DNA of 64,000 bases, from the NCBI GenBank assembly GCA_050258755.1, contig JBLMZI010000004.1:248001-312000 (forward strand), in the 5' to 3' direction. The notes beneath the pieces are model-generated. The model was not told the DNA's origin. It did no database searches and worked only from the letters and a program-made list of their open reading frames with translations. Of this stretch, positions 44,355-52,556 are shown one piece after another (the first letter of the stretch is position 1; every line of letters begins with the position of its first letter). The position numbers and the translations under genes were made by a program. The DNA is from JBLMZI01 sp050258755. GTDB taxonomy: Bacteria; Bacillota; Syntrophomonadia; Syntrophomonadales; DTU052.

Positions 44355-46400
44355 TTAGTGGAATAGATCAAATTTCCGCCGCAACTGGTCGATCCAGGCA
44401 TGGTATTCGGCACCGAATAACTGGCCTTGCAGGGTATCCCCGGTGGCCGGCTGGTTTTGACCGGCGCCGAAATCCCACCAATTGGTCTCAGGCTGGTGCA
44501 GGGTGTCAAATGCCTGTGGTTCGGTTCCGCTCAAAAAAGCCATCTCTTTGGGTCTGGGACAACCCTCGGTGGCGAGTGCGCCGGTATCCAGACACACCTG
44601 AGCCTTTATGACGCTTGGCGGCTGGGCAAAATCGGTTTCGATGGAATCCGCCAGGGCGGCCTGCATGAAGCGGGCCCAGATCGGCCCGGCGACTTGCCCG
44701 CCTGGAATCCCGACGGATTTGATCTGCTGGTCATAGCCGACCCAGACCGCACAGGACAGCGTCGGCGTATAGCCGACAAACCAGGCATCCCTGAAATCCT
44801 GGGTTGTACCGGTCTTCCCGGCGGCAATCCGCGGGAAATAGTTTTTCAGGTGGGAGGCGGTACCGCCGGGCTGCAGCACCGCTTCAAGCATATCGGTAAT
44901 TAAATAGGCGTTTTCAGGCGATATCGCGACAAAGCTCTCCGGTTTGCTTTCCTCCAGGACGTCGCCGTTGCGGTCCAGCACACGGCGCACCATCATCGGC
45001 GCAACGTGGCGCCCGCCGGACGCAAAGACCGAATAGGCCGATGCCATTTCCAGCGGGGAGACTTCTGAAGTGCCGAGGGCCAGACTCAGCACCGGACGGA
45101 TTGGTTTGGAGAAGCCGAACCGCTTGGCGTACTGCGCCACATTCGCCGGTCCGAGCTGGTCGTTCAGGCGCACGGCCACGATATTGTCCGAGACCATGAT
45201 CGCCTCTTTCAGAGTGAAGGCACGGTAATGGTACGGGACTTTCCCATAGTCGGTCGGCACGTAATCCGGCGCGCCCGGCGCTGAGAACCACACCGGCTCG
45301 CACACGATCATCGATGCCTCGGTGTAGTTGCTCGCCAGCGCCTCGGAATACATGAATGGCTTAAAGGACGACCCGGGCTGCCGGAAACTCTCCACGGCCC
45401 GATTAAACGGCGATACGGCGAAATTGCGGCCGCCGATCATTGCCCTGACCTCCCCTGAAGCCGGGTCCACGGCAACCAGGGCCGCTTCCAATTGCGGGTC
45501 CTTGCCGCTCATAACCTGTTCGTAGGCGGCCTGGGCGCCGCGCTGGGCTTTGAGATCCAGCGTCGTGTAGATCTTCAGGCCGCCTCCATAGACCCGGGCG
45601 TCCCCATATCGCTTCGCCAAATCCCGCAGAATCTGGTCCGTGAAATACGGGGCATCCCCTTCAACATTTCGTCCCTTCTTATAGACCAACTTCACCGCGC
45701 CTGCGGCTTTGGACGCTTCCTCGGTAATAACCCCCGCTTTGACCATCAGTCCCAGAATCACCTTTTGCCGTTGTTTCGCATGTTCCGGGTGGTTGTACGG
45801 GTCATAATACGCAGGTCGGCGAGGAATGCCCGCAATCAGAGCGCTTTCCGCCAGGGTCAAGTCTTTCGCGCTCTTATCGAAATAGGCGCGGGAAGCCGCT
45901 TCGATGCCAGTGGCCCCTTCGCCGAAATAAATCGAGTTCAGGTACATCTGCAGGATTTCGTTCTTTGAATAACGGGTTTCCAGCACGATGGTATAAAACA
46001 ATTCCCGGAATTTCCGGCCCCAGGTTCGCTCCTGGGTTAAAAACAGGTTTTTGGCCGTCTGCTGGGTAATCGTGCTGCCCCCGGCCACGACGCGGCCTGA
46101 CCGCACGTTCAAATACACCGCCCGAAGCAATCCGGTGAAATCAATCCCGTGGTGGCCGTAAAAGTTCTTGTCTTCGGCGGCGATAAAGGCCTTCTCGGTC
46201 CAGTCGGAAATGTCGCTCAGCGGCACCTGGACCCGGTTGTGACCGTATAGGGTCTTGATGGCACGGCCGTGAATATCATACATAACGGCAGGTTCGGGCA
46301 TCTGAACCCGGGCCAGATCAAGCGCAAACCCCGTATTTAAGGCCAAAACGGTAATGACAGCCAGGATGACAGCTATCCGCCGCACATTCAATCTTCGCAT
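44355..46400 (-). CDS. Class A penicillin-binding protein (glycosyltransferase/transpeptidase)
   Basis: 681 residues, bifunctional peptidoglycan synthase of the PBP1A family. One N-terminal membrane anchor (RRIAVILAVITVLALNTGFAL). The GT51 domain has EDKNFYGHHGID with catalytic Glu at about 76, then GGSTITQQTAKNLFL and LNSIYFGEGATGIEAA. The transpeptidase domain has SSFKPF (Ser near 344, SxxK), SDN and KTGTT. No PASTA or fibronectin domain follows. ATG at 46400 (MRRLNVRR) lies 7 nt after GGAGG; the open frame upstream to 46490 has no such box. It is divergent from corA. Confidence 0.95.
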   Translation of the reverse strand: MRRLNVRRIAVILAVITVLALNTGFALDLARVQMPEPAVMYDIHGRAIKTLYGHNRVQVPLSDISDWTEKAFIAAEDKNFYGHHGIDFTGLLRAVYLNVRSGRVVAGGSTITQQTAKNLFLTQERTWGRKFRELFYTIVLETRYSKNEILQMYLNSIYFGEGATGIEAASRAYFDKSAKDLTLAESALIAGIPRRPAYYDPYNHPEHAKQRQKVILGLMVKAGVITEEASKAAGAVKLVYKKGRNVEGDAPYFTDQILRDLAKRYGDARVYGGGLKIYTTLDLKAQRGAQAAYEQVMSGKDPQLEAALVAVDPASGEVRAMIGGRNFAVSPFNRAVESFRQPGSSFKPFMYSEALASNYTEASMIVCEPVWFSAPGAPDYVPTDYGKVPYHYRAFTLKEAIMVSDNIVAVRLNDQLGPANVAQYAKRFGFSKPIRPVLSLALGTSEVSPLEMASAYSVFASGGRHVAPMMVRRVLDRNGDVLEESKPESFVAISPENAYLITDMLEAVLQPGGTASHLKNYFPRIAAGKTGTTQDFRDAWFVGYTPTLSCAVWVGYDQQIKSVGIPGGQVAGPIWARFMQAALADSIETDFAQPPSVIKAQVCLDTGALATEGCPRPKEMAFLSGTEPQAFDTLHQPETNWWDFGAGQNQPATGDTLQGQLFGAEYHAWIDQLRRKFDLFH

Positions 46401-46467
46401 CGCTTTTCCTCCATTCCCAATTTCCCCTCCGGCCTGCCAATTTATCCGAATCTTCGGCCTGTCCACG

Positions 46468-46497
46468 TTGACAATGACCGAGCCCAGCACGTATAGT
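46468..46497 (+). promoter_or_regulatory. corA promoter
   Basis: Consensus TTGACA at 46468-46473, an 18-bp spacer and TATAGT at 46492-46497. Transcription should begin near 46504, leaving a ~180-nt leader before corA. Confidence 0.75.
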
Positions 46498-46503
46498 AAG
46501 GAT

Positions 46504-46684
46504 GGGTTTAACGCAAGCCTTACATTTCAAGAAAGGCGGTGGTTTGATGGATCCGATACCCGATCGATCTAATGTTTTCTCCGTACAGCCAAATCCCGGG
46601 AGGGCCGTCCGCCGCTGCCGCATGTCCGCATTCCTGCCCATGTAAGCGTCCTTTGGTACTCCCGAACTGAGAGGTGGGAGTGTC
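46504..46684 (+). promoter_or_regulatory. Long corA 5' leader with a hairpin over the ribosome site
   Basis: The ~180-nt untranslated leader is GC-rich in its second half. ACTCCC at about 46661-46666 can pair with GGGAGT at about 46677-46682, enclosing CTGAGAGGT and covering part of the GAGGTGGGAG ribosome site. Long leaders before magnesium transporters often carry the M-box (ykoK) riboswitch, but I cannot match its conserved core here, so the regulatory role is open. Confidence 0.35.
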
Positions 46685-47659
46685 TTGATCAAAACCTACT
46701 ACTTTAACCATGCCGAAAACGCCATTTACCATGATGTCGATCTGTCGGAGAAGGATGAACTGCTGGATGACCCGCAGAACCTTCTTTGGATCGACCTTTA
46801 CGACTGTTCGGTCCAGGAACTGACGTATATCGGCGAAGTCTTCGACTTTCACCCGCTGGCTTTAGAGGACTGTCTTCAGGAAAGCCCCCGCGCTAAGGTG
46901 GACCGTTATGAGGATTACCATTTTTTCGTTTTTCACGCCATGAAATACTTCGAAGAAGCCGAGGACGACGAAATTACCAGCATCGAGCTGGATGTTTTCC
47001 TGGGCCAGAACTATGTGGTCACGATTCATCCGATCGCCTTGTCCGCGGTCGGGAAAATCGCCCGGACTTGTCTTCGAAGCGGCCAATTTATGAGCCGGGG
47101 ACCGGATTACCTGCTGTATAATCTGGTCGATAATCTGGTAGACGACTACTTCCCGATCGTTGAGCGGCTCGGTGACCGTATTGACGAACTGGAAGACGAA
47201 TTGTACATCAATCCGGCCAACGAGGTTACCGATGAGATCATGGCCCTGAAACGCACCATCATCCTGATGCGGAAAGTGGTGCTGCCCCAGCGGCGGATCT
47301 TCGCCAACGTAAATGGCCGTTTTTCCTTCGTTATTTCGGAGGAAAACAAACCGTATTATGTGGACCTGGTCGAACATCTGGACCGGGTTATCGACGCTTC
47401 CGACACCTATCGCGATCTGGTTAACAGTGCCATGGACACCTACTATACCATCGTTTCGAACCGAACCAACGAAATTGTGCGGGTACTGACCATCATCTCC
47501 ACGATTATGATGCCGCTGACCTTCATTACCGGTTTGTACGGGATGAATGTCCCGATTCCCGGCGGCGCCAATTCATACGCCTTTGCCGCGATCGCCGGCG
47601 GCTGTGCGCTTCTGGTCACCAGCATGCTCGCAGCCTTCCGCTCCAAGCGCTGGATCTAA
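46685..47659 (+). CDS. corA: CorA-family magnesium/divalent cation transporter
   Basis: 324 residues. CorA is a pentameric Mg2+ channel. The large N-terminal cytoplasmic domain has DLYDCSVQELTYIGEVFDFHPLALEDCLQ, usual for the family, and a long helix follows. Two C-terminal membrane helices end the protein; the first carries the signature GLYGMN before the periplasmic-type loop, and a basic RSKRWI closes it. The start is TTG at 46685, 4 nt after GAGGTGGGAG. Expression may depend on the long leader. Confidence 0.93.
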   Translation: MIKTYYFNHAENAIYHDVDLSEKDELLDDPQNLLWIDLYDCSVQELTYIGEVFDFHPLALEDCLQESPRAKVDRYEDYHFFVFHAMKYFEEAEDDEITSIELDVFLGQNYVVTIHPIALSAVGKIARTCLRSGQFMSRGPDYLLYNLVDNLVDDYFPIVERLGDRIDELEDELYINPANEVTDEIMALKRTIILMRKVVLPQRRIFANVNGRFSFVISEENKPYYVDLVEHLDRVIDASDTYRDLVNSAMDTYYTIVSNRTNEIVRVLTIISTIMMPLTFITGLYGMNVPIPGGANSYAFAAIAGGCALLVTSMLAAFRSKRWI

Positions 47660-47685
47660 GGCTTTTCGCAAAGCCGGATTCCGGC

Positions 47686-47754
47686 AGGCCGGGGGATGGT
47701 CCCAATGATCCGCCAGGGAAAGCGGAATCGTTCGGAATCGTCCCCCGGCCTTTT
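47686..47754 (+). terminator. Probable corA terminator
   Basis: AGGCCGGGGGA at 47686-47696 pairs with TCCCCCGGCCT at 47741-47751, followed by TTT. The 44-nt loop is long but contains its own short complementarities. It is 26 nt after the corA stop. Confidence 0.55.
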
Positions 47755-47823
47755 ATGTCGGCGCCAAAACCGGGCTTTCCGCTTTCGTTGGTTTTCGACG
47801 CCGCAGGCCATATTTCGCCGGGA

Positions 47824-47855
47824 AAATAAAAAGAGCGGAGCTACTGACTCCGCTC
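47824..47855 (-). terminator. Terminator overlapping the end of yyaC
   Basis: On the minus strand GAGCGGAG, loop TCAGTAG and CTCCGCTC are followed by TTTTTATTTT. The upstream arm lies in the last codons of yyaC and the stop codon is in the loop. It ends the paaK-iorA-iorB-yyaC run. Confidence 0.85.
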
Positions 47856-48404
47856 GGTCCACCATTGTTCAATGCCTCTGGCGATTGCTTTCGCCATTTG
47901 ATATATTGGCCCAAGCCTGGCGGCCGGCAGCGGATCCGCTCCGTTCCCCCGTCCCGGATAAGGGCCGACTTTCGCTAAAATTGAGATTTCCCCAACCTTT
48001 GGCAGGGACTTGGCCAAAACCCGGCCCGGAATCAGCCCTTCGGGCCGGATGTCAATCCAGTCGACTTCCTGTGGCCGGCTGAGTGATGCATCAATCGCGA
48101 TTTCGAGACGGCCCGGATGATGCAGCCTGGACCACATGACCTGCTGTTTCAGGTTTTCAGCATGGAGCGGCTCATCCAGGGTTCCGATGATCGGCAGTTC
48201 AGGACACTGCTCGCGCACCAGGCTGCCGACCAGCGGCCCCAGCGCATCCGCGATGGTCCGGTCTGTTCCGATGCATAGCAAAACCACATCGTGCTCCCGG
48301 CCGCGGCAGAAGATATCCAGCGCTGCCGCGACAATGTCCGGTGCCGCTGGGTCCTCGCGTTCCACCCGAAAAGGGCGGCTCACGTCCAGTTTTTCCTCAT
48401 TCAT
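47841..48404 (-). CDS. yyaC: YyaC-family spore protease-like protein (DUF1256)
   Basis: 187 residues. The YyaC family is related to the GPR spore protease fold and is made in sporulating Firmicutes. The core has LLCIGTDRTIADALGPLVGSLV, PIIGTLDEPLHAENL and AIDASLSRPQEVDWI. Late GVGEI-like segments (LPKVGEISILAKVG) match the family. The frame is open to 48494, but the extra 30 residues are unlike coding sequence. ATG at 48404 (MNEEKLDVS) has GGGTGG upstream. It lies 77 bp downstream of iorB with no terminator between, so it may be transcribed from the ior operon. That would put a sporulation gene behind catabolic genes. Confidence 0.9.
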   Translation of the reverse strand: MNEEKLDVSRPFRVEREDPAAPDIVAAALDIFCRGREHDVVLLCIGTDRTIADALGPLVGSLVREQCPELPIIGTLDEPLHAENLKQQVMWSRLHHPGRLEIAIDASLSRPQEVDWIDIRPEGLIPGRVLAKSLPKVGEISILAKVGPYPGRGNGADPLPAARLGPIYQMAKAIARGIEQWWTERSQ

Positions 48405-48481
48405 ATCATCCACCCGTGCCTTGAGGCATGTCCGGCTGCTTATAGCGATACAGCTTATGTATATGCCCGGGCCCTTCGGAT

Positions 48482-49060
48482 TTATGCATTCCACCCCGCC
48501 GCCAGCGCCTTCAGGTTCACATCGGCAACCTTCGCCGGCATCAGTTCCCGAATCGAGGCTTCCAGAACGTCCATGGGAATGCCGAGTTCCCTGCCGACCA
48601 CGCCGACAATCACCGTATTGGCGGCTTTGACATTGCCTAAACCGGATGCGATTTTGGTCGCGTCGGCAATCCGGGTCCGCGGTACGGCCGCGGCGATTTT
48701 CGCTTCCACATCATCCGGATATTTGGCTTCCCCGCTCATCACCGGGGCGGGATCGATCCGCTCGCTGTTGATGACCATCAAGCCGTCCGCTTTCAGGAAA
48801 TCAAGATAGCGGGCCGCTTCCAGCTTTTCAAAGGCCATGACCACATCAGCGTCGCCTTTCTTAATGATCGGCGAGTATACCTTATCCCCATAGCGCACCT
48901 GGGCTACGACACTGCCGCCGCGCTGCGCCATGCCATGAATTTCCGAGACCTTAACGTCCTTGCCCAGCCGGATGGCCGCATCGGCAAGAATTCGGCCGGC
49001 CAACAGCGCCCCCTGGCCGCCGACCCCTACGATCAGGATATCCGTCGTCTGTTTTGCCAT
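48482..49060 (-). CDS. iorB: Indolepyruvate:ferredoxin oxidoreductase, beta subunit
   Basis: 192 residues, full length. It forms the 2-oxoacid oxidoreductase with IorA, converting aryl pyruvates (from Trp, Phe, Tyr) plus CoA to aryl-acetyl-CoA, CO2 and reduced ferredoxin. The gamma-type domain has ILIVGVGGQGALLAGRILADAA, then KVSEIHGMAQRGGSVVAQVRYG and VNSERIDP. It starts at ATG 49060, 15 nt after the iorA stop. Confidence 0.93.
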   Translation of the reverse strand: MAKQTTDILIVGVGGQGALLAGRILADAAIRLGKDVKVSEIHGMAQRGGSVVAQVRYGDKVYSPIIKKGDADVVMAFEKLEAARYLDFLKADGLMVINSERIDPAPVMSGEAKYPDDVEAKIAAAVPRTRIADATKIASGLGNVKAANTVIVGVVGRELGIPMDVLEASIRELMPAKVADVNLKALAAGWNA

Positions 49061-49075
49061 TCTTTCGCCGCCTCC

Positions 49076-50809
49076 CTACTGGATAATCGATTCATGTTTG
49101 CAGACCTTGGCGCACAGCCCGCAGCCGGCGCACAGATCCGGATTGATAATCGCCTTTTTATCCGCTTCCTGCCACACCAGACCGGTGCAGCCGAGCTTGA
49201 TGCACAGCTTACAGCCTTTGCATTTTTCCCGGTCAATGGTATACGGTTTGCCCTTGGCGACGCCTTTTATCAGGAGACACGGCCGCCGGGCGATAATCAC
49301 CGAGGTTTCGCCGGCGTTCAGTTCCTCTCTAATCGTCTTTTCCAGTTCCTTGATCTCGATCGGGTCAACGATCCGAACCCGCTCAATGCCGCAGGCTTCA
49401 ACCAGTTTAACCAGATCCAGCTGCTTGGTCGGTTCGTTCCGGATGGTCTTTCCGGTGGCCGGATTCTGCTGGTGGCCGGTCATTGCGGTGGTGCCGTTGT
49501 CCAGGATCATAATCGTAGACTGGCCTTGGTTGTAAACAGCATCGATCAATGACGTGATGCCGGAATGAACAAAGGTGGAATCGCCGATGACGGCGACGGA
49601 CTTCGCGGCGGCTTCGGGTCCCCGGGCTTTTTCAAACCCGTGCGCGGTGCCGATGCTGGCACCCATGCACAAAGTGGTATCCATCGCGCCCAGCGGTTTT
49701 AATGCCCCAAGGGTATAACAGCCGATATCGCCCATGACCGCCAGCTTCATCTTGCCAAGGGTATGGAAAACCGCCCGGTGCGGGCATCCCGGGCATAGCA
49801 GCGGCGGCCGGCCCGGAACCGCCGCGTCCACCGTATAAGCCGGGCTGAATTTCTTGCCTAGAATTCGTTCCTCGATCAGTTCCGGGCTGTATTCGCCGAT
49901 GTTCGAAAACAGATTTTTGCCCTCGACCGGAATGCCCCAGGCCCGGATCTGATCCTCAATCACCGGTTCCAATTCCTCGATCACCAACAGCCGCTTTACA
50001 CCGGCCGCGAATTCGCGAATCAGTTTTTCCGGCAGTGGGTTTACTGTGGCCAGCTTCAGGACCGATACGTCGGGCATGACTTCTTTGACGTACTGGTAGC
50101 TGATCCCGGACGTGATCACGCCGAGTTCCCGGCTTCCCCATTCCACCCGGTTCAAGGGGCTGGTCTCGACATACTCGGCCAGGCGCTGCATCCGCTTTTC
50201 CACCTCGACATGACGCAGCCGGGCATGGCCGGGCAGCATGACATATTTCGGCGTGTCTTTTTTATACGGGGGAATCTCCCGTTTCGTTTTTTCGCCGGTG
50301 GTCACCAGGCTCTGCGAATGGCACAGCCGGGTTGTGACCCGGAACATGACCGGCGAATCGAAGGTTTCGCTTAATTGGAAGGCTTCCCTTATGTAATCGA
50401 TCGCTTCCTGGCTGTCGGAAGGCTCAATCACCAGAAGCTTGGCAAACTTGCCGTAGCCCCGGTTATCCTGCTCGTTTTGCGAGGAGTGCATTCCCGGATC
50501 GTCTGCCGAGATCAGCACCAGTCCCCCATTCACCCCGGTATAGGACATGGTAAACAGGGGGTCGGCCGCCACATTCACACCAACGTGCTTCATCGAGACC
50601 AGGGTGCGGGCCCCGCCCAAAGACGCGCCGAAACCGACTTCGAGCGCAACCTTTTCATTGGGCGACCATTCGGCATAAACATCGTCATACTGGCGGAAAA
50701 ACTCCAAAATTTCGGTGCTCGGTGTGCCTGGATAGGCGGCCGCCACTGAAACACCGGCTTCCCATGCCCCACGGGCGATGGCTTCGTTCCCGATCATGAG
50801 CTGCTTCAA
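49076..50809 (-). CDS. iorA: Indolepyruvate:ferredoxin oxidoreductase, alpha subunit
   Basis: 577 residues, the thiamine-diphosphate and iron-sulfur subunit. N-terminus GNEAIARGAWEAGVSVAAAYPGTPSTEI is the pyrimidine-binding domain. GDIGCYTLGALKPLGAMDTTLCMGASIG and GDSTFVHSGITSLIDAVYNQ form the ThDP/Mg domain, with ILDNGTTAMTGHQQNP. The C-terminus carries two [4Fe-4S] clusters: CKGCKLCIKLGC and CAGCGLCAKVCK. GTG at 50818 lacks a ribosome site. TTG at 50809 (MKQLMIGNEAIA) has GAGGTG at 6 nt and is used. It is 56 bp after paaK. The enzyme is oxygen-sensitive in known cases, in keeping with an anaerobe. Confidence 0.93.
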   Translation of the reverse strand: MKQLMIGNEAIARGAWEAGVSVAAAYPGTPSTEILEFFRQYDDVYAEWSPNEKVALEVGFGASLGGARTLVSMKHVGVNVAADPLFTMSYTGVNGGLVLISADDPGMHSSQNEQDNRGYGKFAKLLVIEPSDSQEAIDYIREAFQLSETFDSPVMFRVTTRLCHSQSLVTTGEKTKREIPPYKKDTPKYVMLPGHARLRHVEVEKRMQRLAEYVETSPLNRVEWGSRELGVITSGISYQYVKEVMPDVSVLKLATVNPLPEKLIREFAAGVKRLLVIEELEPVIEDQIRAWGIPVEGKNLFSNIGEYSPELIEERILGKKFSPAYTVDAAVPGRPPLLCPGCPHRAVFHTLGKMKLAVMGDIGCYTLGALKPLGAMDTTLCMGASIGTAHGFEKARGPEAAAKSVAVIGDSTFVHSGITSLIDAVYNQGQSTIMILDNGTTAMTGHQQNPATGKTIRNEPTKQLDLVKLVEACGIERVRIVDPIEIKELEKTIREELNAGETSVIIARRPCLLIKGVAKGKPYTIDREKCKGCKLCIKLGCTGLVWQEADKKAIINPDLCAGCGLCAKVCKHESIIQ

Positions 50810-50865
50810 ACGGTTCACCTCGTTCGTAAGATTATGCTATATGGACCATTCTTCTCTGGGTTCGA

Positions 50866-52170
50866 TTACTCGCCGCGCAGGTCAACCACCCGCTTCGCCT
50901 TTCCAGCCACGCGTTCAATGCTCTTGGGTTCCACCAGCCGAACTTTCGGATGAATCAGCAGCACCGAAGCCAGCTTGTGCTTGAGCTTTTCCTCCACCGC
51001 TTCCAGTTCGGCATATTTATCACTAAACCAGTCCGGGGAAATCTCAACCTGAATCTCAATCTCATCCAGATAGCCCTTGCGGCGGATGAGAATCTGATAG
51101 TGCGGCTCCAGCCCTTCGATATCGATCAGGACGCTTTCAATCTGGGACGGAAAGACGTTCACGCCGCGAATGATCAGCATGTCGTCCGCCCGACCGGTCA
51201 CCTTGCGCATCCGGGCCGTATGGCGGCCGCATTCGCAGGGCGCGTCATTGATCTGGCTTATGTCGCGGGTCCGGTACCGAAGCATCGGGACCGTCTGTTT
51301 GGTCAGCGTGGTGATCACCACTTCGCCAGGCTGGCCCGGCTCTACCGGGTTCCCGGTTTCGGAATCGATGATTTCGATCAGGACATGGTCTTCCGCGATA
51401 TGCTGGCCGCAGACCAGTTCGCATTCCCCGGCGACGCCCGGCCCCATGATCTCGCTTAAACCGTAGTTGTCGGTCGCGTTCATGTTCCAGGCTGCATTCA
51501 GTTCCCGCCGGTATTCCTCAGACCAGGCTTCACCGCCAAACAAGCCCAGGCGAACCTTTAAGTCCTTGCGCGGGTCAATGCCCAAATCCTGAGCGACTTC
51601 CGCCATATGTAAGGCATAGGTCGGGGTACATATCAAAGCCGAGGCTTCGAAGTCCTTCATGATCATCAGCTGGCGCTCGGTGTTTCCGCCGGAAATCGGG
51701 ATCACGGTGGCGCCAACCCGCTCCAGACCGTAATGCAGTCCGAAAGCGCCGGTAAACAGGCCATAACCAAACGATACCTGAGCAATATCCCCTTCGGTAA
51801 CCCCGGCGGCGGTCACCATCCGGGCGGTCAATTCAGTCCAAACCTCCATATCATGGCGATTGTACCCAACCACAATCGGTTTTCCGGTCGTTCCCGAGGA
51901 GGCGTGGACCCGGACGACTTCGTTCATCGGCACGGCAAAATTGTTGTAAGGATAGTAATCTCTGAGTTCTTTTTTCCAGGTGAACGGAATTTTTCGGATA
52001 TCAGAAAGGCGCTGGATGTCCTGCGGCACCACGCCAGCTTCGTCCAATTTCTTTCGGTACATCGGCACTTTATCGTAAGCCCATTGGACCGACTCTTTCA
52101 GCCGTTCCAGCTGCAGGGCTTCCATTTCCTCGCGCGGCATGCATTCGTACTGACGGTTCCAGATCTTCAT
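50866..52170 (-). CDS. paaK: Phenylacetate-CoA ligase
   Basis: 434 residues, the normal PaaK size. An ANL-superfamily AMP-forming ligase: aryl-acetate + ATP + CoA gives aryl-acetyl-CoA. The start is ATG at 52170 (MKIWNRQYECMPREEMEALQ), the standard N-terminus; the frame is open to 52380 without support. The P-loop is VHASSGTTGKPIVVGYN, and DNYGLSEIMGPGVAGEC and LRYRTRDIS are further motifs. GRADDMLIIRGVNVFPSQIE and a C-terminal basic GKAKRVVDLRG complete it. It leads the run with iorAB, a common pairing for fermentation of aromatic amino acids, where the CoA ester can be used to make ATP. Confidence 0.93.
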   Translation of the reverse strand: MKIWNRQYECMPREEMEALQLERLKESVQWAYDKVPMYRKKLDEAGVVPQDIQRLSDIRKIPFTWKKELRDYYPYNNFAVPMNEVVRVHASSGTTGKPIVVGYNRHDMEVWTELTARMVTAAGVTEGDIAQVSFGYGLFTGAFGLHYGLERVGATVIPISGGNTERQLMIMKDFEASALICTPTYALHMAEVAQDLGIDPRKDLKVRLGLFGGEAWSEEYRRELNAAWNMNATDNYGLSEIMGPGVAGECELVCGQHIAEDHVLIEIIDSETGNPVEPGQPGEVVITTLTKQTVPMLRYRTRDISQINDAPCECGRHTARMRKVTGRADDMLIIRGVNVFPSQIESVLIDIEGLEPHYQILIRRKGYLDEIEIQVEISPDWFSDKYAELEAVEEKLKHKLASVLLIHPKVRLVEPKSIERVAGKAKRVVDLRGE

Positions 52171-52556
52171 GCGGCTCCATCTCCCTTTCCTACCTGCCTG
52201 TTTTCTTGACGTGCGCTCGTCCCATTCCGATTCGGCCGAAACCGCTTTGGGTTCCGGACATTCGAAAGCCCGGACGAACCGGGCCTCATGAATCGGTGCG
52301 ATTCCTTTGACGCTGCTCCGTTCTGCCATCCCACAGCCGAAAACTCTCCAATGAATCGACAAATCCTTCTGGACGCTCAAATACTATTGTAAACCAACGT
52401 TTCACCCGATGTCATCACCGGAATTCCCGCCTTCTTCCGGCTTTTTCCATCCCGGGAAGCCACCCTGGGCTTTTATCCCGGCCCGGTTCGCTCATGAAAA
52501 CCGGAAGAACGTGGCATACTGACCGATAATACGAAATTGGAATTGGGAATTGGGTC
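52171..52556. other. 386-bp divergent region between paaK and the gerA-type operon
   Basis: No gene is visible; the open frame that extends paaK upstream has no start context or family similarity. TACAAT on the minus strand near 52390 could be the paaK -10. Toward the germination operon, TCATG (52492-52496), 18 bp, and CATACTG (52515-52521) loosely fit the sigma-G pattern expected for forespore germination genes. Both are tentative. Confidence 0.4.

Noticed and set aside
46504..46684. M-box (ykoK) magnesium riboswitch upstream of corA
   Set aside because: The leader contains a GCCGCTGCC stretch, but the conserved AGGTGAGGCTCC and GCTAAAGCTC segments are not visible, so it is reported only as an unassigned leader.
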